64,000 nt of DNA from Acetobacterium wieringae (lineage in GTDB: Bacteria > Bacillota > Clostridia > Eubacteriales > Eubacteriaceae), in assembly GCF_001766835.1 (NCBI RefSeq), contig NZ_LKEU01000031.1:62001-126000 (forward strand), given 5' to 3'. The translations under genes were made by a program, and so were the position numbers. Below, one piece after another: positions 1 to 8,090 of this stretch; positions within the stretch are counted from its first letter, which is position 1, and the number at the start of each line of letters is the position of its first letter. Below the pieces are notes generated by a model. That model saw nothing but the letters and a program-made list of their open reading frames with translations, was not told where the DNA came from and did no database searches.

Positions 1-11
1 ACATAGAAAAA

Positions 12-1742
12 ATGACCGGCATAAACCATTCTCATATTAAAGAGTTTGTCGATCGATGTGCAAGCCTTGATACGAGTGGCCAACCTGTAGGTTATATTGG
101 ATTAATAAAAGGGCACCGATTGAAATCGAGAAAGGGTCCATTTATTAAATTAATGGAGGATCACCCCGATATTCGAGATCAATTACTATTAGATTATTTT
201 AATGAAAAAAAATCAAAATGGGACAAATTATCATCTTTTAAAACAATCCATGAATCTTTAATAAAAAATCTGATAGCAAACGGCTTTAAAGAGACCGACT
301 ATCCATTTGAAACTAAATCCCAAGGATATCGATCAATGGTCAGATTTTTGCATAATATTGGTGACGAAAATCCTTATGCTTCATTGAATCGTTACGGAAA
401 AAATGCGGAGCAATTATTTCGTAACACAAGATGCATACAGCCGGATCAATCCAGTCCTATACGACCTTTTGCAAAAGTTGAGTTAGATGGGCATAAAATC
501 GATGCATTATTTACAGTTGCTGTTGAAAATGAGCATGGCGACACAGTTTACGTTTTAGCCAATCGTATCTGGATTATTGCAGTAATTGACGTAGCAACTC
601 GCGTTATACTTGGATACACTATTTCTGTTAGTCAAAACTATAATCGATTTGATGTATTAGAATGTATACAAAACGCAATAATTCCACATAAATCATTGAA
701 TTTTAGTCAATTCAATTTTAAAAAAAGTATTGAAGGATACCACTCAGTGGCAGTCCCTTATACGCAATGGGCACTCTTCGACGAGATTTGTATGGATAAT
801 GCACTATCGCATCTTTCACGTGACGTTACGGATAATTTAGAAAAATTAGGTATCAGTATAAATTTTGGCCCTGTCGCAACACCTCATAGACGCCCTCTCA
901 TTGAACGATTTTTTAGAACTTTAGAAGAGAAAGGTTTTCATCGAATACCATCTACAACGGGGAGCAACATTAATGATATTCGTCGAATAGGAGCGGAAAA
1001 AGATGCTGTTACATATCGGATTACCCTAAAAGAGATATCCGAAATAGCTGAAATAATTATTTCAGAATACAATTTGCAACCTCATCAAGGTTTAGGTGGA
1101 TTTTCGCCTCTATCAGTTATGAGAGACCGAATTGATCGAGGCTTGATTCCATCATATGTTTCAGATGATAGCAGAAAGGATTTTTCGCTTATGAAATGTT
1201 ATCAAATCAGAAAAGTTCAAGGCAACAAAAAAAAGGGAATCCGGCCATATATCAATTTTGCTGGATACAAATATACAAGTTCCGTTTTGTCTTCAAGCTA
1301 TACACCAGTTGGTAAGAATATTGTAATCGAGTTTGATCCGCTTGATATTAGAGAGATGGAAGCATATTTAGAAAATGGCGCTCATATCGGACATTTAGTG
1401 ATCAAAGGTAAACGGATTGGCACTGCGATTTCTTTAAAAACAAATAAATTAATTCGAGATTTCGCAAATAGAAATGACATGAATAACAGTCACGTCGAAG
1501 ACTTAATAACAAATTTTGCAAATAATCTGGAAGAAAAAGCTCTTTCCAGCAAAACGGCGGCAACCCACTTGGCGACTGTACGAAATGAAGCTGAAAAAAG
1601 AAGTCCTAAATCAAATATTTTACCTCAAAATAAAAAAAGTTCCAACACTATAGACGAAATCACTCTTGAAGATGACAAAAAATTGTTAAGCGATGAGGAA
1701 TTAATGGCGAAATGGTCAGACCCATCCAAACGAACATGGTAA
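12..1742 (+). CDS. tnsB: TnsB-like DDE transposase (5' end probably outside window)
   Basis: This is a retroviral-integrase-fold transposase that would bind the element ends and carry out strand transfer. Numbered from the ATG at 12, the visible catalytic triad is D159 (VELDG), D262 (CMDNA) and E298 (RPLIERF), giving a D-35-E spacing typical of the rve superfamily. The C-terminal third is lysine-rich and probably contacts the AAA+ partner. The frame is open upstream to base 3 and TnsB proteins normally carry an extra N-terminal DNA-binding region. The true start may therefore lie before the window. It is followed after 23 bp by the tnsC-like gene. The family is secure; the exact Tn7 subgroup is not. 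Confidence 0.85.
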   Translation: MTGINHSHIKEFVDRCASLDTSGQPVGYIGLIKGHRLKSRKGPFIKLMEDHPDIRDQLLLDYFNEKKSKWDKLSSFKTIHESLIKNLIANGFKETDYPFETKSQGYRSMVRFLHNIGDENPYASLNRYGKNAEQLFRNTRCIQPDQSSPIRPFAKVELDGHKIDALFTVAVENEHGDTVYVLANRIWIIAVIDVATRVILGYTISVSQNYNRFDVLECIQNAIIPHKSLNFSQFNFKKSIEGYHSVAVPYTQWALFDEICMDNALSHLSRDVTDNLEKLGISINFGPVATPHRRPLIERFFRTLEEKGFHRIPSTTGSNINDIRRIGAEKDAVTYRITLKEISEIAEIIISEYNLQPHQGLGGFSPLSVMRDRIDRGLIPSYVSDDSRKDFSLMKCYQIRKVQGNKKKGIRPYINFAGYKYTSSVLSSSYTPVGKNIVIEFDPLDIREMEAYLENGAHIGHLVIKGKRIGTAISLKTNKLIRDFANRNDMNNSHVEDLITNFANNLEEKALSSKTAATHLATVRNEAEKRSPKSNILPQNKKSSNTIDEITLEDDKKLLSDEELMAKWSDPSKRTW

Positions 1743-1765
1743 TTAAATGAAAGGACTAAAATAAA

Positions 1766-2761
1766 ATGAGTGCAGATCAATTTGATCAAGTAAAATCAAT
1801 AGTAAAAAATAAACATCCCATTCACACTGGTAATTACAAAATAAAAACATCGATTGTCGAAGAAGCAATCAAAAAAATAGACGAAGCTATCAAATTTAGA
1901 ATACAAGGGATGATTATTTATGGACCATCAGGTTATGGAAAATCGACAGCAATCAATATAATAAAAAATGAAATATACGAAAAGTATGACCGCGAAATTT
2001 TAACGTTTGTGAGCTCCATGCCTGATCCACTAAAGAACACCAATGTTTTTTACACGAGATTATTGAAAGCCACAAATCATGATTTATTTAATAAAGGTTC
2101 AACACAAGATAAATCGGATCGATTGTGTTCACAGTTAATAAATTTAGCTCTTGAAGAAAATGGAAATCGAAAAATCCTTTTTTTCATTGATGAAGCAGAT
2201 GCGCTTGATAAGAATGAGTACCAGTGTCTTAAAGATATTAATAACCAGTTAAAAGCTCAAGGTATAGAAATGACGACAATTTTAGTTGGTACTGAAGATT
2301 TAATCTCACAGCGGAACTTGTTCTCAGGAATGAAGGAAGTCCAGATTGTGCGACGTTTCATGCAAAAAACGCACATATTCAATGGTATTCGGACAAAGAA
2401 AGAACTTCAAGATGTCCTCGGTGCATACGATTTCGGTATGCGATTTCCCTTAGATTCAGACTTGACATACACGAATTATTTTTTTCCAACGGCATTCAGT
2501 GAGAGTAAATTTCTGATCCATGAAACTGATAATTTATATAATTGTATTTGTAATATTTATGGAAAAACTATTTTCAGTAAACATGGATTGTCAATGAGTC
2601 ATTTATGTAACATGATTGAATTTCTTTTTATAGAACATGGAATTGAAGGGGCAGGGGATGAATGGATTACCGAAGATATGTGGATCGAGACTGTCAAATT
2701 TGCAGACTGTGGCCACGAGCAAGACCTTTTAAATGCATGTATCAATGGAAAGCGAAAGTGA
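1766..2761 (+). CDS. tnsC: TnsC-like AAA+ ATPase, transposition regulator
   Basis: This 331-residue protein belongs to the TnsC/TniB family, which bridges the target selector and the transposase in an ATP-dependent filament. Walker A is GPSGYGKST at residues 53-61 and Walker B is FFIDEAD near 139-145. A sensor-like stretch (ILVGTEDL) follows. The N-terminal third resembles TniB, and the C-terminal region is longer than in minimal TniB proteins. It lies between the transposase and tniQ genes in the usual order and is certainly in the same transcription unit. Confidence 0.85.
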   Translation: MSADQFDQVKSIVKNKHPIHTGNYKIKTSIVEEAIKKIDEAIKFRIQGMIIYGPSGYGKSTAINIIKNEIYEKYDREILTFVSSMPDPLKNTNVFYTRLLKATNHDLFNKGSTQDKSDRLCSQLINLALEENGNRKILFFIDEADALDKNEYQCLKDINNQLKAQGIEMTTILVGTEDLISQRNLFSGMKEVQIVRRFMQKTHIFNGIRTKKELQDVLGAYDFGMRFPLDSDLTYTNYFFPTAFSESKFLIHETDNLYNCICNIYGKTIFSKHGLSMSHLCNMIEFLFIEHGIEGAGDEWITEDMWIETVKFADCGHEQDLLNACINGKRK

Positions 2762-2784
2762 GTATAAAGCGAGGATAAGCTGGT

Positions 2785-4254
2785 ATGCTAACAAAATTTA
2801 AGCGAAATCAATATGAAAGCTTTTATGATTATTTAGTTAAATCATGTTACGTGAATTCTTGTTCTTCAAATATATTGATTAAACCAATATTGGTAAACAA
2901 TAATGATACAAATAAATTTTTGCCAGAACTTTTATTTCAATATAGGGGTAAAATAAACGTAGAAGGTTTAAATTCCATATTTGAAGAACCGGTTCTTCTG
3001 CAAATAAAAGAAGATGTGAGGAAACTATTAGGTCCATTTTCAATATTTCTTTCCCATAATCTCATTTTTCTATTCGATCATTTTTTTAAATATTGTCCAA
3101 AGTGCATGGAAGAAGGAAATCATTATTTATTTCATCAATTTACTTTTTTAGATCAATGTCTTATACATAATATGCCTTTGGTTGAACATTGCCCTGTTTG
3201 TAACCATCGCAGATTTTCGGAATTTTGCTTCAATAAAAAAAGTTTCTATATTTGTCCCTATTGTGAAATTGACTTATTCCGACATTTCATGATACACTCA
3301 CCAATGGAGCTTGTTGCAAAAAGTTATCATAATAAATCAATACAGTTGAATCTTCCATATATTTCGGACAAAAGTTGTACTATAATTGAGATTAATCCCT
3401 GGCGATTAAAAATTAAAAATAAGCTTCCGGATTTTGGTGCTAAATTTATAAAAGATTATCTTATCAATGGCGAAAAGAGTAGTTCAGCGACAATTAGTGT
3501 GCGAAAAGTAACGAAATTAACTAAATATGAAATTAGTAATCTGAACAATTATTACTCTAATTGCGATTGTGATTGGATTAATTTAGTAAAAGACTATTCG
3601 AAAAATGATTTGTCGATTCTTTCATCACTTGAAAATATCATAAATAAAGTCGACTACCGGATCAAGAATACCTTCAAGGTTGGCTATCATTGTGAAAATA
3701 TGAATCGAACAAATATTAATTATAAAACGAAATTAAATAATGTTTTTATAAAATGTCTCTATGGTCATAAAAAAATAAAAAAAGAACAATATGCATATTA
3801 TCTATGGCTATATTCCTGTATACTTAGAAATAGGGCAGGAGAGTGTAATACTTCTTTCTTGCTGTTCTTATATGAATATCTCATTCAACTCTTTTATGAT
3901 TTTTTTAATGATCCCAAAAGCACAGTAATTTCGGCTGATGTTTTCCGGCTTGCTTCTAAAATTATCGAGTTTTATTTATTTGAATACTTTTGTAGACTAT
4001 TAGGTTTTATTGAGAATAATATTAGAAATGGTGACTTTATAAAAATAATCACAGAAGATCTTTTAGATTCTGGTATTTCAGTTGGCCCAGCCTATAAAGG
4101 CATTATTATCGAGAATGATCTCTTTTATAATGTCTATTTTTTCGAAGAAGAAGAGTCTCAGGTGAATGAAGATTATCGAAACAATATAGATAATATGGAA
4201 ACAATGGTTGGGGGATATAGTCTGATTGTACGCTACAATGTTTCCATTGGATAA
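2785..4254 (+). CDS. tniQ: TniQ/TnsD-like target-site selector
   Basis: This 489-residue protein has the TniQ zinc-finger pattern: CPKC (104-107), CLIH (125-128), CPVC (136-139) and CPYC (157-160). This family chooses the target, either by reading a DNA site (TnsD) or by docking to a CRISPR effector. The long C-terminal part, rich in Asn, Lys and aromatic residues, has no motif I recognise. Its length is closer to sequence-reading TnsD proteins than to the short TniQ of CRISPR-associated transposons. It is the last gene before the element end. Base composition is strongly AT-rich. Confidence 0.8.
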   Translation: MLTKFKRNQYESFYDYLVKSCYVNSCSSNILIKPILVNNNDTNKFLPELLFQYRGKINVEGLNSIFEEPVLLQIKEDVRKLLGPFSIFLSHNLIFLFDHFFKYCPKCMEEGNHYLFHQFTFLDQCLIHNMPLVEHCPVCNHRRFSEFCFNKKSFYICPYCEIDLFRHFMIHSPMELVAKSYHNKSIQLNLPYISDKSCTIIEINPWRLKIKNKLPDFGAKFIKDYLINGEKSSSATISVRKVTKLTKYEISNLNNYYSNCDCDWINLVKDYSKNDLSILSSLENIINKVDYRIKNTFKVGYHCENMNRTNINYKTKLNNVFIKCLYGHKKIKKEQYAYYLWLYSCILRNRAGECNTSFLLFLYEYLIQLFYDFFNDPKSTVISADVFRLASKIIEFYLFEYFCRLLGFIENNIRNGDFIKIITEDLLDSGISVGPAYKGIIIENDLFYNVYFFEEEESQVNEDYRNNIDNMETMVGGYSLIVRYNVSIG

Positions 4255-4650
4255 TTAAAAGGCGTAATACTTTTTTTACTGAAAGTTGGCATTACATATA
4301 GAAATTATTTTTTTCATGAAAACCTTCCATTTTTTACGGGTTATATGTCAAATTTTACCTATTTTTAAAATAAAATAGGTATCATACGAACCTGTCATTT
4401 TATTTTGCATTTTCTTCACCGGAGATAATAAAATTTCATATTTCTGATTATTGTTCATAGAATTCAATTAAATTCGTTATTTAAGTCCGATAAATTATAC
4501 ATAAGCGCAAATAAATGAATTATTTTTTACCACTTATATGTCAAACTATGTCCGAAGTATATGTCAATGCACAATAAAATGTGTTTGGCGGCTGCAAAAT
4601 AACCAATACTGTTCTAAAATATTTTGTCGCAAAATGTAAGTTTCGTGACA
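4255..4650. repeat. Transposon end with TnsB-type binding boxes
   Basis: No gene fits in this AT-rich stretch. TATATGTCAA occurs at 4342-4351, 4535-4544 and 4558-4567, all in the same orientation, the last two 23 bp apart. A 9-bp perfect inverted repeat (ACCTATTTT at 4357-4365 and AAAATAGGT at 4372-4380) could act as the tniQ terminator. The outermost part, TTTTGTCGC...GTGACA (4623-4650), contains inverted TGTC/GACA elements as expected of an element terminus. Binding by TnsB is inferred. Confidence 0.55.
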
Positions 4651-4672
4651 AAATGACTAAAGTGTGGTAAGC

Positions 4673-4756
4673 TATAATAAAATCTGCCGGTGCTTGTGCA
4701 AATACCATCTCAGCTTATGCCATCTTTTTTGCAGCTGTTACCAGCCAACCCCGGCA
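4673..4756 (+). promoter_or_regulatory. Promoter -10 and structured leader of the recombinase gene
   Basis: A perfect TATAAT lies at 4673-4678. At normal spacing the -35 hexamer falls at about 4650-4655, exactly at the transposon end, and shows no good consensus. Transcription would begin near 4685, where TGCCGG (4685-4690) can pair with CCGGCA (4751-4756), enclosing most of the leader. The ribosome site AGGAGA (4765-4770) lies just outside this stem. The function of the leader is unknown. Confidence 0.45.
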
Positions 4757-4775
4757 AAAATTTTAGGAGACTCTG

Positions 4776-5756
4776 ATGACCATCCCAACCAATCTAACTG
4801 ATAAAATTATTCCCAATAATGCACTGCTGGATGAATTCCTAAATTATGTTTTAACCATTAAAGGTTATTCTGAAAAGTCCGCCCAGGCTTACCGTTATGA
4901 TCTGATTATTTTTTTCCGCTTCCTCAAACGCTATTTTGCGATGGTTCCCCAATCGCTGCCTTTTGATGCAATTCCCATCGATGATATCGACATTGATGTC
5001 TTAAAATCGGTAAATCTGGGGATTCTCTATGCCTTTCTTTCCTACTCCAGTAAGGAACGGCAAAATGCAGATGCGGCCCGAAGCCGCAAGGTCTCTTCCT
5101 TACGTTCATTCTTTAATTATCTGTGCAATAAGCAAAAGTACTTTCTGCCCAACCCGGTGACTGAACTGGAAATGCCCAAACTCCCGGCCCGTCATGCCCG
5201 TTATCTGGAATGGGACGAAGCCGTGGATTTATTGAAAGGGATTACCGGTCGCCATAAAGAAAGGGACTTTGCCATTATTACCCTGTTTCTCAATTGCGGG
5301 ATGCGTCTTTCCGAGCTGACCCAAATAAAGATTTCCGACATCAAAAACGATGCCCTGCGCATCATTGGTAAGGGTAATAAAGAGCGTACCGTCTTTTTAA
5401 ACCATGCCTGCTTAAAAGCCATCAATCGCTATCTGGCGGTGCGCCCAGAATCCAACTGCCCCTATCTCTTTCTCAGCCAGCAAAATGGCCCGATCAGCAA
5501 TCGGGCGGTTCAGCACCTGGTCAAGAAACATCTGGCGAATTGCGGTCTCAATACCGATGAAATCAGTGTCCACAAACTCCGCCACACCGCTGCAACCCTG
5601 ATGTTCCGTTATGGCAATGCCGATTTGCGCTCGGTTCAGGAAATTCTTGGTCATCAGAATGTTTCAACCACTCAAATCTATACCCATGTCAATGAAGAAA
5701 TCCTCCGGGATACCCTTAACCAAAATCCGTTGGCACAGTTTGAAAGCGATGATTGA
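4776..5756 (+). CDS. XerC/XerD-type tyrosine recombinase
   Basis: This 326-residue site-specific recombinase has an N-terminal SAM-like core-binding domain (about 15-125) and a C-terminal catalytic domain. The expected residues are all visible: R177 (CGMRLSE), K199 (GKGNK), H266-x-x-R269 (HKLRH), H293 (LGHQN) and the nucleophile Y302 (TQIYTHV). AGGAGA five bases before the ATG supports this start. Xer proteins resolve chromosome dimers at dif, and related integrases serve mobile elements. Length and the lexA neighbour fit a chromosomal Xer-like protein, but XerC versus XerD cannot be settled. It is not obviously part of the adjacent transposon, as its base composition matches the chromosome. 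Confidence 0.85.
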   Translation: MTIPTNLTDKIIPNNALLDEFLNYVLTIKGYSEKSAQAYRYDLIIFFRFLKRYFAMVPQSLPFDAIPIDDIDIDVLKSVNLGILYAFLSYSSKERQNADAARSRKVSSLRSFFNYLCNKQKYFLPNPVTELEMPKLPARHARYLEWDEAVDLLKGITGRHKERDFAIITLFLNCGMRLSELTQIKISDIKNDALRIIGKGNKERTVFLNHACLKAINRYLAVRPESNCPYLFLSQQNGPISNRAVQHLVKKHLANCGLNTDEISVHKLRHTAATLMFRYGNADLRSVQEILGHQNVSTTQIYTHVNEEILRDTLNQNPLAQFESDD

Positions 5757-5773
5757 CAACAATGGTAAAATTA

Positions 5774-5813
5774 AGAACTTACGTTTGCCTTTAATCTGGT
5801 GATATGCTATAAT
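5774..5813 (+). promoter_or_regulatory. lexA promoter with SOS (LexA/DinR) box
   Basis: The -35 TTGCCT (5785-5790) and -10 TATAAT (5808-5813, preceded by TGC) are 17 bp apart. AGAACTTACGTTTG (5774-5787) closely fits the Gram-positive SOS box CGAACNNNNGTTCG and overlaps the -35. This suggests that LexA represses its own gene. Confidence 0.7.
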
Positions 5814-5841
5814 GAAGCATAACTATTTTGGAGGAAAACTC

Positions 5842-6486
5842 ATGTACGAGGATTTAAACAGCAAACAATTAGATATCTTGAAATTTATAGAAACCCAAAT
5901 GCGCGATAAACGTTATCCCCCATCAGTGCGGGAAATTTGTGCCGCTGTTAATCTGAAATCGACTTCCACCGCCCACACCTACCTGAAAAAGCTGGAAGAG
6001 CTGGGTTATATCAAGCGTGATTCAACCAAAACCCGGGCTATCGAGGTGTTGCGCCACGATCCCAATGAAACAATTTCCAGTCACTTTGATGAAAAAACAA
6101 TTATCTCATTGCCAATTTTAGGCTGCGTCACTGCCGGTGCTCCAATTCTGGCAATTGAAAACATTACTGATATTTTCCCGCTGCCGCTCGATTTTACCGG
6201 ATCCGATGACGCCTTTATTCTTATAGTCAAGGGGACTAGCATGATTGAAGCCGGGATTCTCGATGGTGATAAAATCATCGTCCGAAAGCAGGAGACGGCC
6301 CGAAATAATGACATTGTTGTAGCGCTTTTGCTTGAAGATAACGAAGCCACGGTCAAACGCATTTTTTACGACGAGCCCAATAAAATCCGACTGCAACCGG
6401 AAAATAAAACCATGGATCCGATTTTCTGCAATGCCCAGGATATCAAAATTCTTGGCAAGGTAACCGGTCTGATCCGCAAATTTTAG
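5842..6486 (+). CDS. lexA: LexA repressor
   Basis: LexA is the SOS repressor, inactivated by RecA-stimulated self-cleavage. The protein is 214 residues from ATG 5842, chosen because TTTGGAGGA sits just upstream; an in-frame ATG at 5812 lies inside the promoter and is unlikely. The N-terminal winged helix (about 1-70) is followed by the Ala98-Gly99 cleavage site (VTAGAP), the catalytic Ser133 (KGTSM) and Lys172 (ATVKRI). The SOS box on its promoter supports autoregulation. Confidence 0.95.
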   Translation: MYEDLNSKQLDILKFIETQMRDKRYPPSVREICAAVNLKSTSTAHTYLKKLEELGYIKRDSTKTRAIEVLRHDPNETISSHFDEKTIISLPILGCVTAGAPILAIENITDIFPLPLDFTGSDDAFILIVKGTSMIEAGILDGDKIIVRKQETARNNDIVVALLLEDNEATVKRIFYDEPNKIRLQPENKTMDPIFCNAQDIKILGKVTGLIRKF

Positions 6487-6492
6487 AGCAAT

Positions 6493-6520
6493 AAAAAAAG
6501 ATGTGCAAACATCTTTTTTT
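6493..6520. terminator. Bidirectional intrinsic terminator
   Basis: AAAAAAAGATGT / ACATCTTTTTTT form a stem with A and T runs on both sides. It serves the convergent lexA (+) and zapA (-) transcripts. Confidence 0.85.
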
Positions 6521-6529
6521 TATTTTCCG

Positions 6530-7090
6530 TTAGTCCAGTTTCATTTTGTCTTCAATGCTTTTAAAGACATCTTTTTCGATATGATTTTTGTTGGCTTTGA
6601 CCAATTCGATCTGGCTTTCAAACAACTGATTCTGGAGATCCAGGATTGTTTTGCGGCTGGTTTCACTTTCAATTTTTCCTTGTCGTAAGTGTTCCCGGTA
6701 TTGGGCCAACAGATCATTTTTTTCATCCAGTTCTTTTTGCAATAAGTCTTTCTCTTCAGCCAGTGCTTGATATTTTGCCTGTTCTTCGGCCAGCAAATCG
6801 CTGAGTTTCTTGAGTTCAGCTTTAACTTGTTTCACCTCGCCGACTTCTTTGGCTTTTACTTCTTCACTGCTCCGAACTTCTTCCTCTGCGTTGAAAAGCC
6901 GCTCGGTAATATTCATACAGCCTAAAATCGCAATCCGAATATGGTTTGTGAAGGGATTCGCAGCCTTGACCCGTTCCAATTCGGTATTGACGTAGTCAGA
7001 AACGTGCTTAATATGCTCTTCGTTTCCCTTGGCCTTTAGATTAAATTCGGTATCGAGTATGCGTAATTCCATGATTGTTTGTTCAGGCAT
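6530..7090 (-). CDS. zapA: Cell division protein ZapA
   Basis: ZapA binds and bundles FtsZ at the division ring. The start MPEQ at 7090 is preceded by AGGAGGAAAAA; an 11-codon upstream extension lacks a ribosome site. Residues 1-75 have the ZapA core (LRILDTEFNLKAKG, then a helix ending ILGCMNITERLF). The remainder is a long charged coiled coil rich in Glu, Lys and Leu that makes the 186-residue protein about twice the usual length of short ZapA. Its long tail is consistent with ZapA variants in clostridia. The gene lies between lexA and dprA and is transcribed leftward, probably after dprA-independent initiation in the gap at 7124-7197. Confidence 0.8.
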   Translation of the reverse strand: MPEQTIMELRILDTEFNLKAKGNEEHIKHVSDYVNTELERVKAANPFTNHIRIAILGCMNITERLFNAEEEVRSSEEVKAKEVGEVKQVKAELKKLSDLLAEEQAKYQALAEEKDLLQKELDEKNDLLAQYREHLRQGKIESETSRKTILDLQNQLFESQIELVKANKNHIEKDVFKSIEDKMKLD

Positions 7091-7197
7091 TTTTTCCTCC
7101 TGTGAAATAAATTTAGTTCTCAAAAGTGATAAAAAGGTTCTTCTTTGTTATATTCTATTATAGGTAATAAACAAGAAAATTACAATTGATTTATCAA

Positions 7198-8076
7198 TTA
7201 ATACTGCTCAATGACATCAGCCAGTTCTGTATTGCTTAAAATTCGGTAGTCAATCTGTTTTATCTCAAGATGCTTAAAACCAGCCCGTGATTCGCTATGG
7301 ATAACCGGAATGGAATAAATCGCTTTCTGGTATTTTCTGGCGTAATCCAGGGTATAAATGGTACCGCTCCCCGGCGTAAAATTGGAAACAATCACAAACT
7401 GACTGGACGCACTCTGAAGACGATCCCGCTCTACGAACTTATATGGCAAAAGGGTTTCATGATGGGGGTATTCGGATACCAGACAGCCCCCCATGCCACA
7501 GATTTTATCTGCCAACTGCTGATTGGTGCTGGGATAAATTGGAGCCAAACCAGAAGGCAGAAAAGCCACCGTCTTGCCACCAGCATCCAGGCAACCCTGG
7601 TGTCCGCAAGAATCAGAACCAACAGCCAGGCCACTGATGACCACAAAATTGTTTTCGGCCAGTAACTTACCAGCCTGGAAAGCAAAATCTGCCCCCAAGG
7701 CGGACGGTTGGCGACTGCCAATCACTGCGGCCCGTTTGGAATGCGTTAAAATACTCAAGTCGCCCTGATAAAAAATCAACACCGGATGATCCGAAAATTT
7801 CAGACTATCCGGAAACGCTTCATCCCAATACGAGCAGCAAGAGATTCCCAGCTGACCGCATTGTTCGGCCAGCGTCTGGGCACAGTCCTCAGCAGCTGCG
7901 ATTTCGGCCTTGCTGATCTGGCTGGAAATCATCCCAAAAGTCTGGCCGATTTCAACCAACTCCCGGAAACAAAGCTGCTGAGGAGCGGTGATCAACTCCA
8001 GCAAGCGGATCGTTTTCTGTCGACCGACCCCTTTTAAGTGCTGAAGCCCGACAATATGTTCACAAATCAGATTCAT
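7198..8076 (-). CDS. dprA: DprA-like DNA-processing protein
   Basis: DprA loads RecA on incoming single-stranded DNA during transformation. The Rossmann-like core shows GSRQPS, SGLAVGSDSCGHQGCL, an SEYPHHETLLPY stretch and PGSGTIYTL in family order. The N-terminal segment (about 1-60) resembles a helix-hairpin region. The protein is 292 residues and lacks the C-terminal winged helix of long DprA. Several normally conserved positions (FPxRNR) read KFVERDR, so it is a divergent member. It follows pheT by 14 bp and is likely co-transcribed with pheST. Confidence 0.75.
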   Translation of the reverse strand: MNLICEHIVGLQHLKGVGRQKTIRLLELITAPQQLCFRELVEIGQTFGMISSQISKAEIAAAEDCAQTLAEQCGQLGISCCSYWDEAFPDSLKFSDHPVLIFYQGDLSILTHSKRAAVIGSRQPSALGADFAFQAGKLLAENNFVVISGLAVGSDSCGHQGCLDAGGKTVAFLPSGLAPIYPSTNQQLADKICGMGGCLVSEYPHHETLLPYKFVERDRLQSASSQFVIVSNFTPGSGTIYTLDYARKYQKAIYSIPVIHSESRAGFKHLEIKQIDYRILSNTELADVIEQY

Positions 8077-8090
8077 GAGCGTTTCAGTAT

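Larger units (their letters stand above)
1..4650. mobile_element. Tn7-like transposon, one end (other end outside window)
   Basis: The block holds three co-directional genes for a DDE transposase, an AAA+ ATPase and a TniQ protein, spaced by 23 bp each. That is the core transposition module of Tn7-like elements. It is clearly more AT-rich than the DNA that follows. Downstream of tniQ there are three TATATGTCAA boxes (4342, 4535, 4558) that could be TnsB sites. The sequence TTTTGTCGC...GTGACA ends at 4650, so the bottom strand starts TGTCAC, as in TGTCA-type ends of this superfamily. The left end, cargo, any TnsA and the target-site duplication are outside the window. The terminus is inferred. 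Confidence 0.75.

Noticed and set aside
4255..4775. Possible CRISPR array in the AT-rich gap after tniQ
   Set aside because: Only three 10-bp boxes recur, with unequal spacing and no repeat-spacer pattern.
5812..5841. Upstream start of lexA at ATG 5812
   Set aside because: It overlaps the -10 of the promoter, and GGAGG lies between it and the ATG at 5842.
7297..7768. Rightward frames of 64-122 codons inside dprA
   Set aside because: They are antisense to a gene with clear family motifs and lack ribosome sites.
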